From Butyricicoccus pullicaecorum (GTDB lineage Bacteria; Bacillota; Clostridia; Oscillospirales; Butyricicoccaceae): DNA of 64,000 nucleotides. The notes under the pieces were generated by a model, which was given only the letters and a program-made list of their open reading frames with translations, searched no databases and was not told where the DNA came from. The stretch covers positions 248,001-312,000 of the forward strand of contig JAFBIW010000001.1 in the NCBI GenBank assembly GCA_021531865.1, read 5' to 3'. Below, piece by piece: positions 25,743-34,446 of this stretch. Position numbers and translations under genes: made by a program. Numbering within the stretch: the stretch's first letter is position 1; every line of letters begins with the position of its first letter.

Positions 25743-26993
25743 TCAGCGGAACGCGTGGAGCTTGATATAGCCGGTGAGGTCGGGCAGGTTGACCCTGCCG
25801 ACCGCGCCCGCGTCCTCCGTCTCGACCGTGATCTCATAGGCTGCGCCGTGCAGCCGCATGGACAGGGTGCGCAGGGCGGGCTGACCGGCGGCGTCCAGAC
25901 TGACCGTTGCCTCTCCCCCGCCGACGAGAGAGATCGTAAAGTCGCTGCCCGTCCGGGACGCGCCCGTGCGCAGCGAGGCGGCGGGCAGCTCGGCGGTCAC
26001 GAGGTCGAGCACGCCGCTCTCCCGCAGCAGGCGGGCGAGCTGGTCGTCACGGTAGACCGTACCGGTCAGGTCGGAGATGGATACGCCGTCGGCATTGCGC
26101 ACGATCCGCACCTGCTTGGACGCGGCGCGGCCGCCGTTGATCGCCGCCGAGAGCATCCCCTCGAGCAGGGTGCGCTCCCCGTCGGTATGCAGCGTGCCGG
26201 TCAGGCTCATGCTGTCCCCACCCGCCTGCAGCGCGGCGAAGACCTTCGCGGTATAGGGCTTGCGCTTGGCCAGCGCGGCCTGTAAATCGGCGTCCGGCTG
26301 CGCCGTCTGACGGAAGGCGGCGGCTCTGTCCGCATCGACCGCGCCCGCAGCCGTCAGCGAGGCCAGCAGATCCTCCCGCTCGCCCTTGCGGGTCATCGTC
26401 AGCGCCATGCGGCTCATCTGCACCGCGTCATCCCGCCGGAAATCGTCGGTATCGCACGAAAACAGGTCGATCAAACCGACCTGCGCGGCAAAGCGCAGCG
26501 CATTGATATAGGTAAAGTCATTTTTCTGATCCGAATAGCCCAGCGCACGCAGCATGAAGGTGGCGTACATCTGCGCCGTGCACCGCGCGTCGGGCTCAAA
26601 GGTCGTGTAGCTCGCGCCCGCGGCCAGACCGCGCTGATACAGCCAGCCCACATAGGGCTTCTGCCAGTCGGCCAGATCGGTAAAGGGCGTGCTGCCCGCC
26701 GCTTTGGCTTCCTCCTCCTTGCCCAAAAGGCGCACCAGCATGACGGCGGCCTCGGCGCGGGTGCAGGGCGCGGCCAGATCGTAGACCGGCTTTCCGTCCT
26801 TCCCGACCGACTTACCCTGAAACAGACCGAGGGCGTAAAGCGCGTCGGCCGCGGACGTGTAATCGACCGTCACCGTTTCCTGCACCGCGTCCGGCTCGGG
26901 CGGCGCGGCCATTTCATCGACCGGCTGTTGAACGGCAGCCGCGCTGCCCGCGAGCAGGGCGGCGGCGCACAGACCGGCAAGCAAACGTTTCAT
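25743..26993 (-). CDS. Secreted SLH-like domain protein (paralogue 3)
   Basis: A 416-residue exported protein with signal peptide (MKRLLAGLCAAALLAGSAAA). SLH-like repeats span about residues 40-215 (CTRAEAAVMLVRLLG, WQKPYVGWLYQRGLAAG, YATFMLRALGYSDQKNDF), followed by a beta-rich domain. The start is uncertain: the ATG at 26993 has GAGG 7 bases upstream, whereas a GTG at 27005 overlaps the mscS stop (GTGA) and could be coupled. It follows mscS in the same transcript. The C-terminal domain is shorter and unlike that of the other two paralogues. Confidence 0.8.
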   Translation of the reverse strand: MKRLLAGLCAAALLAGSAAAVQQPVDEMAAPPEPDAVQETVTVDYTSAADALYALGLFQGKSVGKDGKPVYDLAAPCTRAEAAVMLVRLLGKEEEAKAAGSTPFTDLADWQKPYVGWLYQRGLAAGASYTTFEPDARCTAQMYATFMLRALGYSDQKNDFTYINALRFAAQVGLIDLFSCDTDDFRRDDAVQMSRMALTMTRKGEREDLLASLTAAGAVDADRAAAFRQTAQPDADLQAALAKRKPYTAKVFAALQAGGDSMSLTGTLHTDGERTLLEGMLSAAINGGRAASKQVRIVRNADGVSISDLTGTVYRDDQLARLLRESGVLDLVTAELPAASLRTGASRTGSDFTISLVGGGEATVSLDAAGQPALRTLSMRLHGAAYEITVETEDAGAVGRVNLPDLTGYIKLHAFR

Positions 26994-27001
26994 GTACTGC
27001 C

Positions 27002-27949
27002 TCACTTTCCCACAACGACCAGATGCGGATAAGCCAGATCAATGCCCTCGGCGTCAAACCGCTTCTTGACGAGCCGCATCAGGTCGGCCTTGAGCGCGAC
27101 GGTCGTTCCGTTGTCCGCGCCCCAGATCCACGCGCGCAGGATGACGGCCGAATCGGCCAGCTCCTGCACGCGGACGGTCACCTTGGGCACGCCCGCCTTC
27201 ACCTGCTCGGGCGTGCGCACATCCAGATAGTCCGGGTGACGGCCGACCTCGTCGGCCATCAGCTTCATCGCGCGGTCAACATCCGATTCGTAGGTGATGC
27301 CGATATCGAGCATCAGGCAGACGTGCCGCTCGCCGTAGTCGTAATTTTCCACGATCGCGCTGTTCATCGTGCTGTTGGGGACGATGACGCGCTTGTTTTC
27401 GATCGTGCGCAGGACGGTGTGGTGCAGGGTGATGTCCTCGACCGTGCCCAGCACGCCCGACGAGACCACATTGACCACGTCGCCGATCACAAAGGGCTTG
27501 GAGATCAGGATGATGATGCCGCTGGCGATCGAGCCGAGCGCCTCCTGACCCGCGACGCCCAAGACGACCGCGATCACGCCGCCGGCGGCCAGCAGCTTGT
27601 TCATGCCCGCGTTGAGCACCGGAATATTGGACACGATGATCGAAAACGCGGCGAAATAAACGCCGAACAGAGCGAAATACCGCACAAAGGCGCAGAGCGT
27701 CGCGCCCGAGGTGTTATAGGTCTTCATGCGCGCGATCAGGCGGTCGAACATCCGGTTGACCCACTTACACGCAGCCAGCATGATGAGCAGGGTGACGGCG
27801 ACCAGGATCACCTTTCCGACAAAGCTGCCAAGCTGCGTTTCAAAGAACGCCTCGAGCACCCGCCACACGTTTCTGGGCAGGACGGTCTCGGCCGCGCCGG
27901 CCGCGGCGTCGACCGCGCCCTCGGCGACATTCGTCACATCTTGATTCAT
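27002..27949 (-). CDS. Small-conductance mechanosensitive channel (MscS family)
   Basis: A 315-residue membrane protein with three N-terminal membrane segments, the Gly/Ala-rich pore helix (LLAAGGVIAVVLGVAGQEALGS) and the cytoplasmic beta domain starting SKPFVIGDVV, with the IVPNSTMNSAIVENY signature. MscS channels open under membrane tension and release solutes on hypo-osmotic shock. The start at 27949 follows AAAAGGAGGCGCTT. It lies just after the proS terminator, with no clear promoter of its own, and is coupled to an SLH protein gene. Confidence 0.93.
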   Translation of the reverse strand: MNQDVTNVAEGAVDAAAGAAETVLPRNVWRVLEAFFETQLGSFVGKVILVAVTLLIMLAACKWVNRMFDRLIARMKTYNTSGATLCAFVRYFALFGVYFAAFSIIVSNIPVLNAGMNKLLAAGGVIAVVLGVAGQEALGSIASGIIILISKPFVIGDVVNVVSSGVLGTVEDITLHHTVLRTIENKRVIVPNSTMNSAIVENYDYGERHVCLMLDIGITYESDVDRAMKLMADEVGRHPDYLDVRTPEQVKAGVPKVTVRVQELADSAVILRAWIWGADNGTTVALKADLMRLVKKRFDAEGIDLAYPHLVVVGK

Positions 27950-27973
27950 AAGCGCCTCCTTTTCGCACTTCAC

Positions 27974-28001
27974 AAAAAGGGCCGCGCAAACGGCCCTTTT
28001 T
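27974..28001 (-). terminator. Terminator after proS
   Basis: AAAAAGGGCCG and CGGCCCTTTTT with a short loop on the minus strand. Confidence 0.82.
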
Positions 28002-28018
28002 GATAATTTTGATCAAAT

Positions 28019-29458
28019 TTAGTACGCGATGCCCCAGACGACCATCTTGTGCGCGGGCTTGCCGCAGACCGGGCAGACGTCGCCGATCTTCTCCTGCTCG
28101 AAGGGGATGCAGCGGGAGGGCATACCGGTCTCCTCCTTGATCTTCTCCTCGCAGGCGCGGTCGCCGCACCACATGGACTTGATGAAGCCGGTGTGCTCCT
28201 TGAGGATGGCCTTCATCTCGTCGAGCGAGGTCGCGGTGTAGGTGTGCTCCTCACGGTTCTTGAGCGCCTTGTCGAACAGCGCCTGCTGGATCTCGTCGAG
28301 CAGCTTGGGGATGACAGCGGTCAGCTCCTCGAACTTGACGACGGTCTTCTCGCGGGTGTCGCGGCGGACGAGGACGCACTGACCGTTCTCGATGTCGCGC
28401 GGGCCGACCTCGAGACGGAGCGGGAAGCCCTTCATCTCGTACTCGGCGAACTTCCAGCCGGGGCTGTTCTCGGACAGGTCGATCTTGGCGCGGATACCGG
28501 CGGCCTTGATGGTCTCAAGCAGCTCCTGCGCCTTCTCGACAACGCCCGGCTTGTGCGCCGCGACCGGGATAACGACGAGCTGGAAGGGCGCGATGCGGGG
28601 CGGGAGCACGAGACCCTCGTCGTCACCGTGGGTCATGATGATCGCGCCGATCAGACGGGTCGAAACGCCCCACGAGGTCTGGTACATATACTGCAGGGTG
28701 TTGTTCTTGTCGGTGTACTGCATATCGAACGCACGGGCGAAGCCGTCGCCGAAATAGTGCGAGGTGCCCGACTGAAGCGCCTTGCAGTCATGCATCATGG
28801 CCTCGATCGTGTAGGTGTCCTCCGCGCCCGCGAAGCGCTCCTTTTCGGTCTTCTGACCCTTGAGCACCGGGATCGCCAGATAGTCCTCGCAGAACTTGGC
28901 GTAGATGTTGAGCATCTGCATGGTCTCGGCGCGCGCCTCCTCGGCGGTGGCGTGCACGGTGTGGCCCTCCTGCCACCAGAACTCACGGGAGCGCAGGAAG
29001 GGACGGGTGGTCTTCTCCCAGCGGACGACCGAGCACCACTGGTTGTACAGCTTGGGCAGGTCGCGCCACGAGCGGACGATCTTGGCGTAGTGCTCGCAGA
29101 ACAGGGTCTCGGAGGTCGGACGGACGCACAGGCGCTCCTCCAGCTTCTCCATGCCGCCGTGGGTGACCCAGGCGACCTCGGGTGCGAAGCCCTCGACGTG
29201 ATCCTTCTCCTTCTGGAGCAGGGATTCGGGGATGAAGATCGGCATGGCCACGTTCTCGTGACCGGTCTCCTTGAACATGCCGTCCAGCACGTGCTGGATG
29301 TTCTCCCAGAGTGCCTGCGCGTAGGGGCGCATGATGACACAGCCCTTGACCGAGGAATAGTCGATCAGCTCGGCCTTTTTAACGATATCGGTATACCACT
29401 GGGCGAAATCGACGTCCATCGACGTGATCTCGCTGACCAGCTTTTTCTTTTCTGCCAT
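28019..29458 (-). CDS. proS: Prolyl-tRNA synthetase, eukaryote/archaeal-like short type
   Basis: Charges tRNA-Pro. At 479 residues, with no editing insertion between motifs 2 and 3, it belongs to the short type shared with archaea and eukaryotes: [22 protein letters not shown], the motif 2 region [18 protein letters not shown] and [22 protein letters not shown]. It has the C-terminal zinc-like segment (CEEKI, CPVCGKP) ending in tyrosine. The ATG at 29458 follows AAAGGTG; a GTG three codons earlier is possible. Only 29 bases separate it from thrS with no terminator, so it shares the threonyl T-box transcript. Confidence 0.95.
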   Translation of the reverse strand: MAEKKKLVSEITSMDVDFAQWYTDIVKKAELIDYSSVKGCVIMRPYAQALWENIQHVLDGMFKETGHENVAMPIFIPESLLQKEKDHVEGFAPEVAWVTHGGMEKLEERLCVRPTSETLFCEHYAKIVRSWRDLPKLYNQWCSVVRWEKTTRPFLRSREFWWQEGHTVHATAEEARAETMQMLNIYAKFCEDYLAIPVLKGQKTEKERFAGAEDTYTIEAMMHDCKALQSGTSHYFGDGFARAFDMQYTDKNNTLQYMYQTSWGVSTRLIGAIIMTHGDDEGLVLPPRIAPFQLVVIPVAAHKPGVVEKAQELLETIKAAGIRAKIDLSENSPGWKFAEYEMKGFPLRLEVGPRDIENGQCVLVRRDTREKTVVKFEELTAVIPKLLDEIQQALFDKALKNREEHTYTATSLDEMKAILKEHTGFIKSMWCGDRACEEKIKEETGMPSRCIPFEQEKIGDVCPVCGKPAHKMVVWGIAY

Positions 29459-29487
29459 ATTTTTCACCTTTATTTTGTAAATTCAAC

Positions 29488-31275
29488 TTATCTGAGCTTG
29501 TTTTCGACCTCGTAGGACAGCTTCTCGATGAACTCGTCGAGCGGCATCACAGTGGTCTTGCCGTCGCGGCGGTCGCGGACGGCGACCTGACCGGCCTCCT
29601 GCTCCTTGTCGCCCAGTACCAGCATATAGGGCACCTTTTCAAGCTGCGCCTCGCGGATCTTCTTGCCGATCTTCTCGTTGCGGTAGTCGACGTCCACGCG
29701 GAAGCCGTGCTTTTCGAGCTCCTCGCGCACCTCAGCCGCATAGTCGGCGTTGCGGTCGGTCATGGGCAGGACGCGAACCTGCTCGGGCGCCATCCAGGTC
29801 GGCAGCGCACCGGCATACTTCTCGATCAGGTAGGCCAGCGTGCGCTCGTAGCAGCCGAGCGAGGTGCGGTGCAGGATATAGGGGGTCTTCTTCTCGCCGT
29901 CCTTGTCGACGTACTCCATGCCGAAGCGCTGGGCAAGCAGCATGTCGATCTGGATGGTGACGAGGGTGTCCTCCTTACCATGGACATTGCGGTACTGGAT
30001 GTCGAGCTTCGGGCCGTAGAACGCGGCCTCGTCGATGCCGATCGTGTACTCGATGCCCAGATGGTCGAGGATCTTGCCCATGACCGCCTGCGCCTCTTCC
30101 CACTGCTCGGGCGTGCCCTCATACTTGTTGTTCGGGTTGGCCGGATCCCACTGGGAGAAGCGGAAGGTGCAGTCCTCAAGCAGACCGACCGTGCCGAGGA
30201 AGTACTTGCACAGATCGAGGCAGCGCTTGAACTCTTCCTCGAGCTGGTCGGGACGGACGATGTTATGGCCCTCGGAAATGGTGAACTGACGCACGCGGAT
30301 CAGGCCGTGCATTTCGCCCGAATCCTCGTTACGGAACAGGGTCGAGGTCTCGCCCAGACGCATGGGCAGGTCACGGTAGGAACGGGCGCGGTTCAGATAG
30401 ACCTGATACTGGAAGGGGCAGGTCATCGGACGCAGGGCGAAGCACTCCTTGGTCTCGTCGTGGGGATCGCCGATGATGAACATGCCGTCGAGGTAGTGAT
30501 CCCAGTGACCCGAGATCTTGAAGAACTCGCGCTTGGCCATGAGCGGGGTCTTGGTCAGCAGATAGCCGTTCTTCTGCTCGACGTCCTCGACCCAGCGCTG
30601 CAGGAGCTGGATGACGCGCGCGCCCTTGGGCAGCAGAACGGGCAGACCCTGACCCAGCGTATCAACGGTCGTGAAGTATTCGAGCTCGCGGCCGAGCTTG
30701 TTGTGGTCGCGCTTCTTGGCTTCCTCAACGGCGGCCAGATAGGCGTCCAGCTCGTCCTTCTTGGGGAAGGCGGTGCCGTAGATGCGCTGGAGCATCTTGC
30801 GGTTGGCGTCGCCCCGCCAGTAAGCGCCGGTCGCGCTCGTCAGCTTGATCGCGTTGCCCTTAACACGGCCGGTCGAATCCAGATGCGGGCCGGCGCACAG
30901 GTCGGTAAATTCGCCCTGCTTATAGAACGAGATGACCGCATCCTCGGGCAGATCGTTGATCAGCTCGACCTTGTACGGCTCCTCGCGCTCCTCCATGAAC
31001 TTGATCGCCTCGGCGCGGGGCAGCTCAAACCGCTCGAGCGGGAGCTTTTCCTTGCAGATCTTCTTCATCTCGGCCTCGAGCGCCTCGAGGTGCTCGGGGG
31101 TGAAGGAGAAGGGGGCATCAAAATCGTAGTAGAAGCCGTTTTCGATGGCGGGGCCGATGGCCAGCTTGACCTCGGGGTACAGGCGCTTGACGGCCTGCGC
31201 CAGAATATGGGAGACCGTATGGCGGTAGGTGTTGCGGTACTCCGGATTTTCAAACGTGAACTGATTGTCGGACAT
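29488..31275 (-). CDS. thrS: Threonyl-tRNA synthetase lacking the TGS domain
   Basis: Charges tRNA-Thr. The 595-residue protein starts directly at the editing domain (RNTYRHTVSHILAQAVKRLYP with the HxxxH zinc motif) and lacks the roughly 60-residue TGS domain found in longer ThrRS. The catalytic core has MTCPFQYQVY, RLGETSTLFRNEDSGEMHGLIRVRQFT and TSLGCYERTLAYLIEKYAG; the anticodon-binding domain closes the protein. The start at 31275 lies just past the T-box terminator; upstream in-frame codons are in the leader. Confidence 0.96.
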   Translation of the reverse strand: MSDNQFTFENPEYRNTYRHTVSHILAQAVKRLYPEVKLAIGPAIENGFYYDFDAPFSFTPEHLEALEAEMKKICKEKLPLERFELPRAEAIKFMEEREEPYKVELINDLPEDAVISFYKQGEFTDLCAGPHLDSTGRVKGNAIKLTSATGAYWRGDANRKMLQRIYGTAFPKKDELDAYLAAVEEAKKRDHNKLGRELEYFTTVDTLGQGLPVLLPKGARVIQLLQRWVEDVEQKNGYLLTKTPLMAKREFFKISGHWDHYLDGMFIIGDPHDETKECFALRPMTCPFQYQVYLNRARSYRDLPMRLGETSTLFRNEDSGEMHGLIRVRQFTISEGHNIVRPDQLEEEFKRCLDLCKYFLGTVGLLEDCTFRFSQWDPANPNNKYEGTPEQWEEAQAVMGKILDHLGIEYTIGIDEAAFYGPKLDIQYRNVHGKEDTLVTIQIDMLLAQRFGMEYVDKDGEKKTPYILHRTSLGCYERTLAYLIEKYAGALPTWMAPEQVRVLPMTDRNADYAAEVREELEKHGFRVDVDYRNEKIGKKIREAQLEKVPYMLVLGDKEQEAGQVAVRDRRDGKTTVMPLDEFIEKLSYEVENKLR

Positions 31276-31312
31276 GAGAAATGACCTTCCTTTCTTTGGC
31301 TCCGGGGCAAAC

Positions 31313-31353
31313 AAAAAAGCTCGCCCCTTAAAAATCATTTCAGGGGTGAGCTT
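31313..31353 (-). terminator. T-box terminator hairpin
   Basis: AAGCTC-x-CCCCT pairs with AGGGG-x-GAGCTT, then T6 on the minus strand. It is mutually exclusive with the antiterminator that uses the T-box motif upstream. Confidence 0.85.
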
Positions 31354-31560
31354 GACAAAACCCACGGTTCCACCCTGCTTGCGCAGCCAGACCGGAAACA
31401 AACCGGCCGGGCGAACGCCGCTCGGAGCCCGGTAACGGGGGCGAATCGGCGCGGGATACTGCTGTTTTCCCCCGCGCGGCTCAGGAAACGGTGTGCCGGA
31501 ACGCATGTCCTCCCGTGTCCGCTTACAGCCCGAGGCGGTCACTCTCTGTCAGGGTGGAGC
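31354..31560 (-). promoter_or_regulatory. T-box leader controlling thrS-proS
   Basis: The leader carries AGGGTGGAACCGTGGG (31361-31376), the conserved T-box that pairs with the uncharged tRNA acceptor end, just before the terminator. The upstream Stem I region includes GAGAGTGA. A base helix (GCTC with GAGC) encloses CACACCGTTT, where ACC would be a threonine specifier; that assignment is tentative. Uncharged tRNA-Thr should allow read-through into thrS and proS. Confidence 0.88.
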
Positions 31561-31615
31561 TTAAAGTGCGTGCGGCTTTTCCTTCGCAGCCTTTCTCTTA
31601 TGGTAATACAGTGTT

Positions 31616-31644
31616 ATGATACACCGCCCGCGCGGGTTTGTCAA
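31616..31644 (-). promoter_or_regulatory. Promoter of the T-box leader
   Basis: Minus strand -35 TTGACA (31639-31644), 17-base spacer, -10 TATCAT (31616-31621). The rest of 31645-31740 holds nothing else recognised. Confidence 0.8.
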
Positions 31645-31740
31645 CGGCAAACTCGCCAAATCCGGGTGGGATTCTCCCCATTTTCGTCGGAAAACGGACG
31701 ATTTTCCGGCTTGACACACCCCTTCCGCCTTCTGGAAAAC

Positions 31741-31768
31741 AAAAAACCGGCGGACGCCGTCCGCCGGT
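31741..31768 (-). terminator. Terminator after the YcxB-like pair
   Basis: ACCGGCGGA/TCCGCCGGT stem with T6 on the minus strand. Confidence 0.85.
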
Positions 31769-31775
31769 CGAAGAT

Positions 31776-32345
31776 TCAGTTTGATTCGTCCTGCCCGTCC
31801 GCTTCGGCCGGCTTTGCCGCCTTGGCCGCCGCAATGCGTTCCTCGAGGAAGCGGACGAACGCCTCCTTTTCGGCCCCGTCCGCGAAGGCGTTGTCGGGCA
31901 CGATCAGGGCGGAAATGTCATCCAGATAGAGATAGACCTGCCGCTTGACCGGCGTGACCCGGGCAAAAGCGTCATAGGGATAGCGGCTGTCCTCGTCCTC
32001 ACCGGTCAGGTGCACGCCTTCGTCGTCCGCCGTCAGCAGCTTCTGTCCGCAGATGTGCTTGTTGACCGCCCGCTTGATCGTCAGGCGGACGTTCTTCTTG
32101 GCCTTGTTTTTAAAGCCGCGCGGCGCGTAGACGTAGATTCCGGCCGCCAGCGCGACATAGACCGCCACGCTGACCGGGGTCAGCGTGCCCACGCCATACA
32201 TCAGCGCGGCGCCGCCCACGATGACCAGGCCGGCAAGCAGGAGCTGCATCCGGCGGATGGTCTTCTGCGTGACCGGATCATGGTCGATAAAATACATATT
32301 ATAGTCGATAAAGTCCTGTTCGGAGATGGTATAGCTCAGTTCCAT
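31776..32345 (-). CDS. YcxB-like membrane protein, second of a pair
   Basis: A 189-residue protein with N-terminal cytoplasmic residues (SEQDFIDYNMYFIDHD), two adjacent membrane segments (about 33-75) and a C-terminal beta-rich domain ending YLYLDDISALIVPDNAF, the architecture of the YcxB family. Function is unknown. Its ATG overlaps the stop of the upstream paralogue by one base (TAATG), so the two are translationally coupled and may form a heteromer. Confidence 0.75.
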   Translation of the reverse strand: MELSYTISEQDFIDYNMYFIDHDPVTQKTIRRMQLLLAGLVIVGGAALMYGVGTLTPVSVAVYVALAAGIYVYAPRGFKNKAKKNVRLTIKRAVNKHICGQKLLTADDEGVHLTGEDEDSRYPYDAFARVTPVKRQVYLYLDDISALIVPDNAFADGAEKEAFVRFLEERIAAAKAAKPAEADGQDESN

Positions 32346-32887
32346 TACATTTGTACCCCCTGTCTGCGTTTGTGCACCATATGGCGCAGCTCGGAGAGAA
32401 AGCCCTCCCGTTCGCTCATGCCGCGGATGAAGGCGCGCGGCGGGATGACGACCGTCTGGTGGTCGCCGTAGCCCAGAAAGATATAGCCCGCGTCGTCCTC
32501 GCCGATGTCCTCGATGCTGTCATACAGAAGCACCTGCGTTTCCTCGCCGTTCCAGATGTGCAGGCCGTCCTCCTGCATGGTGGTCACCGCCTGATAGGGC
32601 TGGATGCGCGGGGCGTACTTCTTTTCCGCCGTTTTATACGCGCCGTCCTGCATCCACTGGGGCACCAGCATCCACGCGCACACGGCCAAAACGGCGAATA
32701 CGGCGATGCTCACCGCGTTGACATGGCCCTTGATGTTCAAAATCAGGCCGATGGCCAGCAGGGCGAGCGCGGAAATGGCGCGCAGCAGGGTCACGCGGGT
32801 GCGGATGCGCGAATCATGGGCAAAATGGTATTTATGATAGGCCAGATAGTCCTCCGGGCCGATCTCATACTGATATTCTTGCAGCAC
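32345..32887 (-). CDS. YcxB-like membrane protein, first of a pair
   Basis: A 180-residue paralogue of the next gene: EIGPEDYLAYHKYHFAHD, two membrane segments (about 35-75), an MQEDGLHIWNGEE strand pair and the signature YIFLGYGDHQTVVIPPRAF. The closing segment matches the YcxB C-terminal motif better than its partner does. A consensus promoter is 33 bases upstream. No biochemical role is established for the family; a membrane-associated PH-like fold is likely. Confidence 0.77.
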   Translation of the reverse strand: MLQEYQYEIGPEDYLAYHKYHFAHDSRIRTRVTLLRAISALALLAIGLILNIKGHVNAVSIAVFAVLAVCAWMLVPQWMQDGAYKTAEKKYAPRIQPYQAVTTMQEDGLHIWNGEETQVLLYDSIEDIGEDDAGYIFLGYGDHQTVVIPPRAFIRGMSEREGFLSELRHMVHKRRQGVQM

Positions 32888-32919
32888 AGGGATGTTCCTC
32901 CTTCGTTCTCTTACCTTTT

Positions 32920-32948
32920 ATCATACCATAGCGCGTCCCCGGATGCAA
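32920..32948 (-). promoter_or_regulatory. Promoter of the YcxB-like pair
   Basis: Minus strand -35 TTGCAT (32943-32948), 17-base spacer, -10 TATGAT (32920-32925), just past the stop of the small membrane gene. Confidence 0.7.
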
Positions 32949-32954
32949 GACACG

Positions 32955-33179
32955 TCAGCGCTTCCCGCCGTACGCCTCGCGCCACGCAAGGAACAGCCCG
33001 GCCAGCAGGACGGCGAACGAAATCGCGAAGGGCACGAGCAGATCCGTTCCCAGCAGACTGCCCAGCAGGCCGTCGATCCCGTTGTAAGTCCACGGATTGC
33101 AGGCCGCGTAAATGAAACAGAACAGGGAAAAGGCAAAGCCGATCCCGGTCAAAAGCAGGGCGAAAATGAATTTTTTCAT
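32955..33179 (-). CDS. Small two-helix membrane protein
   Basis: A 74-residue protein with two hydrophobic segments (about 4-27 and 43-64) joined by NPWTYNGIDGLLGSLLGTD, and a short basic tail. GGAGGGTTTTTG lies before the ATG at 33179. No family recognised. It stands between the iolE terminator and the YcxB promoter on the same strand. The good ribosome site and clean topology argue that it is real. Confidence 0.65.
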   Translation of the reverse strand: MKKFIFALLLTGIGFAFSLFCFIYAACNPWTYNGIDGLLGSLLGTDLLVPFAISFAVLLAGLFLAWREAYGGKR

Positions 33180-33200
33180 CAAAAACCCTCCATACGATAG

Positions 33201-33232
33201 AAAAAGCCGGCCCGATAAAAGGCCGGCTTTTT
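33201..33232 (-). terminator. Terminator after iolE
   Basis: AAAAAGCCGGCC and GGCCGGCTTTTT form a perfect stem. Confidence 0.88.
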
Positions 33233-33302
33233 AAAGTTTTGGTCATCGACTCGGTTTCTGTTCCGGATCGGCATTCGGAAACAGGAATTGCAACGTCTGA
33301 GA

Positions 33303-34214
33303 TTAGAGACCGGTGTGCTCCTTGATGTAGACGCGCGCCATCTTGGCGTACTCGAACGGATTGGCCTTGGCCGGATCCTGCTCCGCCTCGACCATGATCC
33401 AGCCTTCGTAGCCGGCCTTGTCGAGCAGGGCGAATACGTCGTCGAACTGTACGCAGCCGTCCGGATCGCCCGGTACGGTGAAGGCGCCGTTGCGGACAGC
33501 GTCCAGGAAGGACCAGTGCTCGGCGCGAACCTTCTCAACGATGGGCATGCGCATGTTCTTCAGATGTACGTGGCCAACGCGGTCAGCGAACTTCTCGAGC
33601 ATCTTGACCGGATCCTCGCCCGCGAAGGTGAAGTGGCCGGTGTCGAAGCACAGGAAGACATACTTGGGATCGGTGTTCTCCATCAGGCGGGTGGTCTCCT
33701 CAACGGTCTGAACCACGGTGCCCATGTGATGATGGAAGCAGGAACGGATGCCGTACTTCTCCATGGACAGCTTGCCCAGCTTGTTCAGGCCCTCGCACAG
33801 ACGGGTCCACTCCTCGTCGGTCAGCACGCGCTTGTTCTCCATGTCGAGAATCGGAACGTCCAGCTTGCCCTGGATGGAACCGGACTGCTCGGAGATGTTG
33901 ATCGCGGTCGCACCGACAAAGGACAGGTACTCCAGCTCCTTGATGAACTCAGCCTCAACCTCTTCGTACGGCTTGTCTACCAGGAAGGAGGAGAACCACT
34001 TGGACGCGATGGTCATGCCGCGTACGTCCAGCATATGCTTCAGGACAGCCTTGTCCTCGGGATACTTGTGACCAACCTCAGAACCGGTAAAGCCAGCCAG
34101 CGCCATCTCAGAAACGCACTGCTGGAAGGAGTTCTCGTCGCCGAGATCCCACATATCGTCGTTGGACCAGCCGATCGGGCACATACCGAGTCTTACTTTC
34201 TTGGGATCTAACAT
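33303..34214 (-). CDS. iolE: Myo-inosose-2 dehydratase
   Basis: Dehydrates scyllo-inosose (2-keto-myo-inositol) to the trihydroxycyclohexane-dione used by IolD. The 303-residue TIM-barrel (AP-endonuclease 2 family) protein shows LGMCPIGWSNDDM, GSEVGHKYPED, SCFHHHMGTVVQT, FDTGHF and VHLKNMR, including the metal ligands. GGAGG precedes the ATG. It has its own strong promoter with nearby direct repeats. It is 6.7 kb from iolB and iolD, an unusual dispersion. Confidence 0.93.
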   Translation of the reverse strand: MLDPKKVRLGMCPIGWSNDDMWDLGDENSFQQCVSEMALAGFTGSEVGHKYPEDKAVLKHMLDVRGMTIASKWFSSFLVDKPYEEVEAEFIKELEYLSFVGATAINISEQSGSIQGKLDVPILDMENKRVLTDEEWTRLCEGLNKLGKLSMEKYGIRSCFHHHMGTVVQTVEETTRLMENTDPKYVFLCFDTGHFTFAGEDPVKMLEKFADRVGHVHLKNMRMPIVEKVRAEHWSFLDAVRNGAFTVPGDPDGCVQFDDVFALLDKAGYEGWIMVEAEQDPAKANPFEYAKMARVYIKEHTGL

Positions 34215-34286
34215 TTTACATACCTCCGTAATGACTTATTGAAACCGCCGCGCCCTTTGGTTCGCGGCGCGATCTCTCATGTTTTT

Positions 34287-34315
34287 ATTGTATAAGAACC
34301 ACATGGAAAAGTCAA
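34287..34315 (-). promoter_or_regulatory. Promoter of iolE
   Basis: Minus strand -35 TTGACT (34310-34315), 17-base spacer, -10 TACAAT (34287-34292). Confidence 0.78.
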
Positions 34316-34337
34316 CCGAAATGTGTAAAAGTTAACC
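34307..34337. repeat. Direct-repeat candidate operator at iolE
   Basis: AAAAGTCAACC (34307-34317) and AAAAGTTAACC (34327-34337) lie exactly 20 bases apart; the first overlaps the -35 box. The spacing of about two helical turns suits a dimeric regulator, possibly the nearby DeoR-type protein. Confidence 0.5.
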
Positions 34338-34393
34338 AAACAAATGAAAAAAATTCACCATCCCGCTGTACCGCATTCCGGATGGCTTCACGC

Positions 34394-34423
34394 AAAAAAG
34401 CCCTGCCGAAGCAGGGCTTTTGC
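34394..34423 (-). terminator. Terminator after malic enzyme
   Basis: AAAAGCCCTGC, loop, GCAGGGCTTTTTT on the minus strand. Confidence 0.85.
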
Positions 34424-34446
34424 GGGCTGTCAGGCAGGGTTTTGTC

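Noticed and set aside
28049-31284. Long plus-strand frames antisense to proS and thrS
   Set aside because: Both are reverse-strand shadows of synthetases with clear motifs.
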